Source: Rhodocyclaceae bacterium
Lineage (GTDB): Bacteria > Pseudomonadota > Gammaproteobacteria > Burkholderiales > Rhodocyclaceae
NCBI GenBank assembly: GCA_020849155.1
Contig: JADLGU010000134.1
Coordinates: 1 to 8,543, forward strand
Reading direction: 5' to 3'
DNA length: 8,543 nt
Below the pieces are notes generated by a model, which ran no database searches, was not told where the DNA came from, and saw only the letters and a program-made list of their open reading frames with translations. A program made the position numbers and the translations under genes. Below, in pieces: positions 1-4,252 of this stretch. The stretch's first letter is position 1. Each line of letters begins with the position of its first letter.

Positions 1-62
1 CGCGCCTCGGCCAGGGCATCGAAGCCCTCTGCAATCTCGGCAAACAGGTTCCGCTTTTTCAT
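1..62 (-). CDS. HigA2-like antitoxin, N-terminal fragment (cut by window edge)
   Basis: Only the first 20 codons are present, starting MKKRNLFAEIAEGFDAL. This opening is typical of Xre-type antitoxins of the HigA2 group (Vibrio HigA2 starts similarly with a 'RNLFAEL' element). The DNA-binding helix-turn-helix, C-terminal in this family, lies outside the window. The ATG overlaps the toxin stop as ATGA, and a GGAGG Shine-Dalgarno lies 7 nt upstream inside the toxin gene (70-74), so the two are translationally coupled. The inferred role is to neutralise the adjacent toxin and, with it, repress the shared promoter. Identification rests on the N-terminus plus the neighbouring toxin. Confidence 0.8.
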   Translation of the reverse strand, partial: MKKRNLFAEIAEGFDALAEA

Positions 63-397
63 CGTATCGCCTCCAGTTCCCGCTTGAGCATGTCCTTGAG
101 GAGCTTCCTCTCCTTGGGGCTCAAGTCGTCCATCTCGTCCTTGTCGTACAGGGTGTAGAGCCAGACCTGCCGCCCGGCTTCCCACCAGAAGTAGATGACG
201 CGCAGTCCGCCACGCTTGCCCTTGCCGCGCCTCGGATCCGCCTGCCGCAGCTTCCGAAGCCCTCCAGTGCCCTCAATTACATCCCCTGCTTCGGGGTTCT
301 CCAGCAGTGCTTCCTGCAAGCGCCGGAATCCTTCGTCATTCAGATAGTCGGCCCTGTGGCGGGAGAATGCGGGCAGTTCCACGAACAGGGCTTTCAT
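59..397 (-). CDS. higB2: HigB2-like RelE-superfamily toxin (module 1)
   Basis: A 112-residue protein resembling Vibrio HigB2 along its whole length: an 'MKALFVELPAF' opening, the 'YLNDEGFRRLQ' helix, the central 'PEAGDVIEGTGGLRKLR' block, a basic 'GKGKRGGLRVIYFWW' strand and a C-terminal 'LYTLYDKDEMDDLSPKE' segment. This family consists of ribosome-dependent mRNA interferases acting in the cytoplasm; that activity is family knowledge, not visible here. The toxin precedes its antitoxin, the usual order for higBA, with a 4-nt ATGA overlap. No Shine-Dalgarno precedes the ATG, and the promoter lies so close that the transcript is probably leaderless. It is paralogous to the toxin at 1205-1531. 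Confidence 0.9.
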   Translation of the reverse strand: MKALFVELPAFSRHRADYLNDEGFRRLQEALLENPEAGDVIEGTGGLRKLRQADPRRGKGKRGGLRVIYFWWEAGRQVWLYTLYDKDEMDDLSPKERKLLKDMLKRELEAIR

Positions 398-403
398 GGC
401 GCA

Positions 404-432
404 AATATACGCAAGTTGCGGAGGTTATGCAA
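404..432 (-). promoter_or_regulatory. Predicted sigma70 promoter of toxin-antitoxin module 1
   Basis: Read on the minus strand, a -35 TTGCAT (432-427) and a -10 TATATT (409-404) are separated by 17 nt. The -10 ends 6 nt before the toxin ATG at 397, so transcription should begin at about the start codon. The layout matches the module 2 promoter, which raises confidence. Confidence 0.6.
410..420. promoter_or_regulatory. Candidate autoregulatory operator, module 1
   Basis: The palindrome CGCAAGTTGCG (5-bp arms around a single central base) lies inside the spacer between the predicted -35 and -10 elements, directly next to the -10. Binding there by the antitoxin or toxin-antitoxin complex would block RNA polymerase. 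The site is short, so support comes mainly from its position and from the equivalent palindrome in module 2. Confidence 0.5.
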
Positions 433-658
433 GACATGCAAAACGCTGGCCCGGGCCGCGTCGTTGGCGAGCTGGAACACGGAATTCACTGGGTGGACGA
501 TCCCCGTTGCGCTTCACATGCTTGCGGCTCTTAGTTGACTATCCGGGGCATTTTTCGGGACATTTTAGGGAAATCTAGTCGTTTTCAGTCGCACAGAAAA
601 ATGCAACTACTTGATTCAACTGGACCCCGTGCGACAGGATTGGACACTGAGAGGGTTC
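433..658. other. Non-coding gap upstream of the first tRNA-Ser remnant
   Basis: No convincing gene was found in this stretch between the module 1 promoter and the tRNA-like repeat. The open frames crossing it are short, lack Shine-Dalgarno sequences and resemble nothing I recognise. The right half (about 535-650) is visibly more AT-rich than the surrounding genes. It carries the CGGG-CATTT motif repeats annotated separately and ends in a GAGGG TTCGAAT T-arm-like sequence. It may be remnant attachment-site or integration-arm DNA. Confidence 0.4.
543..570 (+). repeat. Tandem CGGG(G/A)CATTTT motifs, left of the tRNA remnant
   Basis: Two close copies of a short motif, CGGGGCATTTTT (544-555) and CGGGACATTTTA (556-567). 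Two further copies lie at 725-747, on the other side of the 659-678 tRNA-like repeat and in the same orientation. Short repeats flanking a core on both sides are what arm-type integrase binding sites look like, but no integrase is present and this role is only inferred. Confidence 0.4.
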
Positions 659-678
659 GAATCCCACCCTCTCCGCCA
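659..678 (+). repeat. tRNA-Ser 3'-end remnant / att-like direct repeat, copy 1
   Basis: The sequence GAATCCCACCCTCTCCGCCA reads as the 3' end of a tRNA-Ser gene: half of the T-loop, the T-stem 3' strand, acceptor strand CCTCTCC, discriminator G and CCA. An identical copy lies at 1614-1633. Upstream bases continue a T-loop (GGGTTCGA from 653), but the T-stem 5' strand GAGGG pairs imperfectly with CCCAC. No D-arm, anticodon arm or 5' acceptor strand precedes it, so this is not a functional tRNA. Integration at tRNA 3' ends leaves such fragments, and an intact tRNA-Ser would be expected to the left of the window. Confidence 0.7.
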
Positions 679-696
679 AATTTTCCGCGAAAAAAC

Positions 697-724
697 AGCC
701 GGCTATCTGCCGGCTTTGTTTTTT
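697..724 (+). terminator. Rho-independent terminator downstream of tRNA-like copy 1
   Basis: The stem AGCCGGC/GCCGGCT (697-703 with 709-715) has a 5-nt loop and is followed by TTTGTTTTTT. It starts 18 nt after the CCA of the tRNA-like repeat, where a tRNA terminator would normally sit. It reads rightward. Confidence 0.75.
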
Positions 725-747
725 CGGGACACTTTCGGGCATTTTCC
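725..747 (+). repeat. Tandem CGGG(A)CA(C)TTT motifs, right of the tRNA remnant
   Basis: CGGGACACTTT (725-735) and CGGGCATTTTC (736-746) sit immediately after the terminator T-tract and match the pair at 543-570. Together the four copies flank the tRNA-like core at unequal distances. Function is unknown; integrase arm sites are one possibility. Confidence 0.4.
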
Positions 748-804
748 AGAAGAGAGGCGGGCCACGAGAGGTTTTCTTGAAAGACTTCGATAGCCAGAGC
801 GGTG

Positions 805-1221
805 TCAGGCCACCATTTCTTCCGGTCGCACCCGGGCCAGCCGCTTCACCGTGTCCGGATACTTGGCGACCAGGTTGAGCAGCACTTTCGCCGGCCCTGT
901 CGGCTCCGCCCGGCCTTGTTCCCAGTTCTCCAAAGTGCGTTTCGATACGCCCAGGGCTGCGGCAAATTCTGCTTGCGACATCCCTGAGCGAAAACGCGCC
1001 GACAGCAGCGCCCAGCGTGGACCACTCAGGATTTCTTCTTTTTCAACCTTGCCACCGGGCAGTTCGATGCACCGACGTACCTTGCCGTCCGGCAGCATAT
1101 CGATCGTTGTCCTGCGCGCCCAGCGGCCAGCCTTCATGTCGCGCACCGATTGAAGCAGTTCGGCGCCTATGTCGCGCTTGGCATCCCGTGCCCGCAACGC
1201 CTTCTCAGTCATCTTCGCCAT
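805..1221 (-). CDS. higA2: HigA2-like Xre-family antitoxin (module 2)
   Basis: A 138-residue antitoxin. The N-terminal half (about 1-65) is charged and would be expected to wrap the toxin. The C-terminal half carries an Xre helix-turn-helix at about 81-104 (MSQAEFAAALGVSKRTLENW) followed by 'EQGRAEPTGPAKVLLNLV', the signature arrangement of HigA2-type antitoxins. The start at 1221 is chosen because AAGGAGG lies 9 nt upstream (1231-1237); the frame is open further, to 1287, but without support. ATG at 1212 is an alternative. It overlaps the toxin gene by 17 nt, implying coupled translation. The inferred role is toxin neutralisation and repression at the palindrome at 1540-1558. It is longer than Vibrio HigA2 (about 104 residues), mostly at the N-terminus. 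Confidence 0.9.
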   Translation of the reverse strand: MAKMTEKALRARDAKRDIGAELLQSVRDMKAGRWARRTTIDMLPDGKVRRCIELPGGKVEKEEILSGPRWALLSARFRSGMSQAEFAAALGVSKRTLENWEQGRAEPTGPAKVLLNLVAKYPDTVKRLARVRPEEMVA

Positions 1222-1531
1222 GGTCCATTTCCTCCTTGATTGCCTTGAGCACGTGGCCGGGTATGGCGTCCCTTGCGCTCTTGGCATAGATCACCAGCAT
1301 CAGCATCTGCCCGGCCCTGGTGCGTACGAAGTAGCAGACCCGCACGCCTCCTGACTTGCCGGATCCCCGGCGGCCCCAGCGCAGCTTTCGCACGCCACCG
1401 GAACCCCGGATGATGTCGCCGGCCTCGGGGTGCTCACAGAGATATTCCTGCAGGGCCAGATACTCGTCGTCGGCGAGGTAGTCGGGCAGATATTTCGAGA
1501 ACAGCGGGGATTCGATGAACTCGAATTGCAT
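1205..1531 (-). CDS. higB2: HigB2-like RelE-superfamily toxin (module 2)
   Basis: A 108-residue paralogue of the toxin at 59-397, with the same blocks in the same order: 'FIESPLFSKYLPDYLADDEY', 'PEAGDIIRGSGGVRKLRW', 'GSGKSGGVRVCYF' and a C-terminal 'IYAKSARDAIPGHVLKAIKEE'. By family it is a ribosome-dependent mRNA interferase; this is not shown directly. The ATG at 1531 has no Shine-Dalgarno and lies about 7 nt from a perfect TATAAT, pointing to a leaderless message. It is divergent enough from the module 1 toxin to have been acquired separately rather than by recent duplication, and cross-neutralisation cannot be judged from sequence. Confidence 0.9.
   Translation of the reverse strand: MQFEFIESPLFSKYLPDYLADDEYLALQEYLCEHPEAGDIIRGSGGVRKLRWGRRGSGKSGGVRVCYFVRTRAGQMLMLVIYAKSARDAIPGHVLKAIKEEMDHGEDD
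1231..1237 (-). promoter_or_regulatory. Strong Shine-Dalgarno of antitoxin 2
   Basis: AAGGAGG on the minus strand, 9 nt before the ATG at 1221 and inside the toxin reading frame. It fixes the antitoxin start. It also contrasts with the toxin, which has no Shine-Dalgarno, and so could favour antitoxin over toxin synthesis. Confidence 0.75.
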
Positions 1532-1537
1532 GGGGAC

Positions 1538-1565
1538 ATTATACGCACGCAGCGTATATGGTCAA
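1538..1565 (-). promoter_or_regulatory. Predicted sigma70 promoter of toxin-antitoxin module 2
   Basis: On the minus strand a -35 TTGACC (1565-1560) and a consensus -10 TATAAT (1543-1538) are separated by 16 nt. The expected transcription start falls at about 1531, the first base of the toxin ATG. This is one of the best promoter matches in the window. Confidence 0.75.
1540..1558. promoter_or_regulatory. Candidate autoregulatory operator, module 2
   Basis: Inverted repeat TATACGC-N5-GCGTATA (1540-1546 and 1552-1558). It fills the promoter spacer and overlaps the -10 element. A homodimeric Xre antitoxin would be expected to bind such a site and repress its own operon. The position mirrors the palindrome in module 1, although the sequences differ, so the two repressors may not cross-regulate. 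Confidence 0.65.
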
Positions 1566-1613
1566 GGAGGGGATGCAACGCCGGAGCCGGGAAGTCCGAA
1601 GCTCAGGGAGGAT

Positions 1614-1633
1614 GAATCCCACCCTCTCCGCCA
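1614..1633 (+). repeat. tRNA-Ser 3'-end remnant / att-like direct repeat, copy 2
   Basis: Exact 20-bp copy of 659-678, in the same orientation. Upstream bases (AGGGAGGAT) no longer form a T-loop, so homology stops at the repeat itself, consistent with a recombination boundary. The distance from the end of copy 1 to the end of copy 2 is 955 bp and encloses the whole of toxin-antitoxin module 2. The sequence right of this copy is the presumed ancestral chromosome. Confidence 0.7.
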
Positions 1634-1647
1634 CCCGAATGGCATTC

Positions 1648-1672
1648 AAGCCGGCCGATGGGCCGGCTTTTT
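1648..1672 (+). terminator. Rho-independent terminator after tRNA-like copy 2
   Basis: The stem AAGCCGGCC/GGCCGGCTT (1648-1656 with 1661-1669) has a 4-nt loop and runs into five T residues at 1668-1672. It begins 14 nt after the CCA, the same arrangement as at copy 1. Its last base overlaps the stop codon of the leftward channel gene, and the A-run on the other strand could let it also terminate that transcript. Confidence 0.75.
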
Positions 1673-3480
1673 CACTTCTGCGCCGTTGCGCTCTCGCGCA
1701 CGATCAGCCAGCGGCCGTCGATCTTTTCCCACTCCAGCGTCTTCTGGACGGTGTCGCGGTACTGCGCCGAGCGGTAGGCCTGCTTGAAGGCGGTGCTGGC
1801 GTGGCCGGCATCCTTGACGACGAGCTTGATGTCGCGCAGCTCGAGCGAGATCTCGCCGGCGCGGGCCAGCGCCTGCCGGCGCTTGGCGGCCCAGGCCGCG
1901 CGTGGGCTGCCGTCGGCGGGGACGAAAGCCGGGGCGTAGGCATCCAGATAGGCCTGCACGTTGCGGCGCGTCCAGGCCTCGTTCCAGGCCTTGAGCGCTT
2001 CGGCGACGGCGCGCTCGGCGGGGACCTCGGCCGGGGCGGCGGCCGGCTGGGCCGGCGGCGGTGCGAGCTCTTTGAGCAGCTCCTGGGCGCGGGCGTTGAG
2101 CGAGACCTTGTCGGCGACGTAGAGCTGCGGGTTGTCGGGCGGGCAGTTCTCCGGCGCTTCCTCGCCGGCGGACCACAGTTCCGGCTCGGCCGGCGGCGGA
2201 TCGCCGGCGCGGGAGACGCCGAGGGTGGCGAGCAGCTTGCCGAGGCCGGCGTGGGTGCGTACGTAGGCGATGGCCAGGTCGTGCTCGGCGTTGCTGTAGG
2301 CGCGCCGCGACTGGAACAGCTCGTTTTCGCTGTCGAGGAGATCGAGCAGGCTGCGCTGGCCGATGTCGAACTGCTTGCGGTAGGCGTCGCGGGCCTTTTC
2401 GATGGAGAGCTGGTGCTGGTCGAGGTAGCCCAGCTGCTCGGTCAGCTTGCGGGTGTCGTTGAAGGCGATGGCGACGTTCTGGCGGATGTCGCGGCAGGTC
2501 TTGTCGCGGACGTCGCGGGCGACGTTGTGCTGCTCGGCGTACTGGCGCGAGCGGGCGAGGTCGGAGAGGCCGTTGAAGAGGTTCCAGCTGAGCACCACTT
2601 CGGCGCTGCTGGATTCGTGCTGGCCGGCGTAGCCGTTGAGGTTGTGGCCGTGGTCGCGCTTCAGGCGCAGGTCGAGGCGCGGCTGGTAGGCGGCGTCGCG
2701 CACGCGGGCGGCGGAATGGGCCGCGCGGACGTTCTCGATGGAGGCCAGCAGGGCCGGGTTGCCGCGCTGGGCGGCGCTCATCGCCTCGGTCATGTCCTTG
2801 GGCATGCCCTGGGTGAGGTTGGCCAGGGTCTGCATCTCCTTGGTCGGCTGGTCGCCGACCACCCGCATGTAGCGGGCGCTGACGTCGTGCAGGTTGCTGG
2901 TCTCGGTGAGCAGGTTGGCCTCGGCCAGCGCCAGACGGCCGGCGGCCTGCTCGAGGTCGACCCGGCGGCCGACGCCGGCCTGCACCTTCTTCTGGATCTG
3001 CTCGAAGACGGAGCGGTGCTGGACATAGTTCTCCTCGGCCAGCGACACCAGCCGGCGGTAGCGCAGCACGTCGATGTAGGCGCGGGCGGCCTCCTGGGCG
3101 GCGCTCTCCGAGGCGTCCTGCAGCTCGAACAGGCGGACGATCAGGGCGTGGTCGAAGCGTTTGACTTCGTTGCGCGTGGCGAACCCGTCATATAGCATCT
3201 GGTTCAGGGTCAGGGTGGTGGACCGGCGGGTATAGTCCTTGTTCAGGAGCGGGTCGTCGCGATGGTCGCGGCCCTTGCTGGAAGAGAGGTCGAGGCGGGG
3301 CAGGTAGCCGCCGAAGGCGGCGTCGCGCTCGCCCTGGGCGGCCTTGTAGGCGTGCCAGCGCTGCAGCACTTCGGGATTGGACAGCACGGCCTTCTCGGCG
3401 GCGGCCTTCAGCGTGAGGGCCTGGGCCTGCGCCAGCAGCGGGCTCAGGGCCAGGCACAACAGGATGCTGCTGCGTAGCAT
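1672..3480 (-). CDS. TolC/LapE-like outer-membrane channel with C-terminal NTF2-like domain
   Basis: A 602-residue protein. Residues 1-21 are a Sec signal peptide ending AQAQA. Residues about 22-440 form a TolC-type outer-membrane efflux protein: 'LTLKAAAEKAVLSNPEVL' start, paired repeats with 'YLPRLDL' and 'YQPRLDLRLKRDHG', long coiled-coil helices, 'LSWNLFNG' and 'LLDLLDSENELFQSRRAYSNAEHDLAIAY'. This is the outer-membrane exit of type I secretion; next to lapG and lapD it probably exports and anchors the adhesin, as LapE does. A Pro/Ala-rich linker (about 470-488) leads to residues 489-602 (encoded 1672-2016), an NTF2-like fold of the Cds6/SnoaL kind ending 'LEWEKIDGRWLIVRE'. TolC proteins usually stop at about 430-490 residues, so this tail is an added domain and should face the periplasm. 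The start at 3480 is chosen for the signal peptide; the frame stays open upstream to 3753 but would overlap lapG. Confidence 0.9.
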   Translation of the reverse strand: MLRSSILLCLALSPLLAQAQALTLKAAAEKAVLSNPEVLQRWHAYKAAQGERDAAFGGYLPRLDLSSSKGRDHRDDPLLNKDYTRRSTTLTLNQMLYDGFATRNEVKRFDHALIVRLFELQDASESAAQEAARAYIDVLRYRRLVSLAEENYVQHRSVFEQIQKKVQAGVGRRVDLEQAAGRLALAEANLLTETSNLHDVSARYMRVVGDQPTKEMQTLANLTQGMPKDMTEAMSAAQRGNPALLASIENVRAAHSAARVRDAAYQPRLDLRLKRDHGHNLNGYAGQHESSSAEVVLSWNLFNGLSDLARSRQYAEQHNVARDVRDKTCRDIRQNVAIAFNDTRKLTEQLGYLDQHQLSIEKARDAYRKQFDIGQRSLLDLLDSENELFQSRRAYSNAEHDLAIAYVRTHAGLGKLLATLGVSRAGDPPPAEPELWSAGEEAPENCPPDNPQLYVADKVSLNARAQELLKELAPPPAQPAAAPAEVPAERAVAEALKAWNEAWTRRNVQAYLDAYAPAFVPADGSPRAAWAAKRRQALARAGEISLELRDIKLVVKDAGHASTAFKQAYRSAQYRDTVQKTLEWEKIDGRWLIVRESATAQK

Positions 3481-3523
3481 TATTAGTCTTCTCAACAAGA
3501 TATACGTGTTCTCGCAGGGTCGA

Positions 3524-4213
3524 ATGATATCCCGGATGGGGGCTGACGGTCTATTGCGCGCTGGAGCCGCGGCCGCCTGCCTGGCGATTGCGCTGAGCAG
3601 CCATTTCACGCTGGCGGATGTCGAGCGGATGCTGGCAAGCCTGCAGCGGCTCGGCGGCGCGGTCTCGACCTTCAACGACTGGCGCAAGCTGGTGGAGGAC
3701 AGCCGCCCGGCAGCGGCTCCCGAGAAGCTCAAGCGCGTCAACGAGTTCTTCAATCGGCGAATCCAGTTCCTCTTCGATGACGCCCAGATCTGGGGGCAAA
3801 GCGACTATTGGGCGACACCGCTCGAGACCCTTTCCAAGGGCAAGGGCGACTGCGAGGACTTCACCATCGCCAAATATTTCACGCTGCTCGAAGCCGGCCT
3901 GCCCAACGACAAGCTGCGGCTGATCTACGTCAAGGCCCGCATCGGCGGGGCGGCCAGCTCGGTCACCCAGGCCCACATGGTGCTGGCCTATTACAGCGAG
4001 CCCGACGCCGAGCCGCTGATCCTCGACAACCTGATCACGGACATCCGGCCGGCCTCGCGCCGCCCCGATCTGCAGCCGGTGTTCAGCTTCAACAGCCAGG
4101 GCATATGGTCGAATCCGACAGCAAGCGGCATGCCAGTGTCGACCGGCGTCGGCAGACTGACCCGCTGGCAGGATCTTTTGAACCGGGCGAAGGCCGAGGG
4201 GTTCGAATTTTGA
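3524..4213 (+). CDS. lapG: LapG-type periplasmic cysteine protease
   Basis: A 229-residue bacterial transglutaminase-like cysteine proteinase (BTLCP family). The N-terminus is hydrophobic with likely signal cleavage after 'SSHFTLA'. The catalytic triad is visible: C110 in GKGDCEDF, H151 in TQAHMVLAYY and D168 in LILDNL; the H-to-D spacing of 17 equals that of Pseudomonas LapG (C135/H172/D189). D109 and E111 around the cysteine match the calcium-binding residues of LapG. Its known job is to cut the N-terminal retention module of a LapA-type adhesin and so release biofilm cells; LapD inhibits it by binding. The start at 3524 is preceded only by a weak AGGG; ATG at 3536 is an alternative. lapD follows after 39 nt, probably in the same operon. 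The channel gene diverges 43 bp upstream. Confidence 0.95.
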   Translation: MISRMGADGLLRAGAAAACLAIALSSHFTLADVERMLASLQRLGGAVSTFNDWRKLVEDSRPAAAPEKLKRVNEFFNRRIQFLFDDAQIWGQSDYWATPLETLSKGKGDCEDFTIAKYFTLLEAGLPNDKLRLIYVKARIGGAASSVTQAHMVLAYYSEPDAEPLILDNLITDIRPASRRPDLQPVFSFNSQGIWSNPTASGMPVSTGVGRLTRWQDLLNRAKAEGFEF

Positions 4214-4237
4214 GGAATATTTAACGCCGACCTTGTC

Positions 4238-4245
4238 GGAGGGAG
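4238..4245 (+). promoter_or_regulatory. Shine-Dalgarno of lapD
   Basis: GGAGGGAG lies 7 nt before the ATG at 4253. This supports that start over the in-frame ATG two codons later at 4259. Confidence 0.75.
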
Positions 4246-4252
4246 CACGAAT

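Noticed and set aside
433..658. Remnant of an integrase or transposase gene
   Set aside because: None of the short translated frames shows an integrase or transposase motif, so the claim cannot be supported.
604..678. A complete tRNA-Ser gene ending at 678
   Set aside because: Only the T-loop and 3' acceptor side are present. No matching 5' acceptor strand, D-arm or anticodon arm precedes it, and the T-stem has a mismatch.
1222..1287. Upstream start for antitoxin 2 at 1287
   Set aside because: The extra 22 residues have no family support, while a strong Shine-Dalgarno sits ahead of the ATG at 1221.
1558..3195. 545-residue plus-strand frame opposite the TolC-like gene
   Set aside because: It is a Gly/Val/Ala/Leu-rich, low-complexity shadow of the real minus-strand gene. 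Its start lies in the toxin promoter and the frame runs through the terminator hairpin.
3481..3753. Longer N-terminus for the channel protein, starting at 3753
   Set aside because: It would place 91 residues before an obvious signal peptide and overlap lapG on the other strand.
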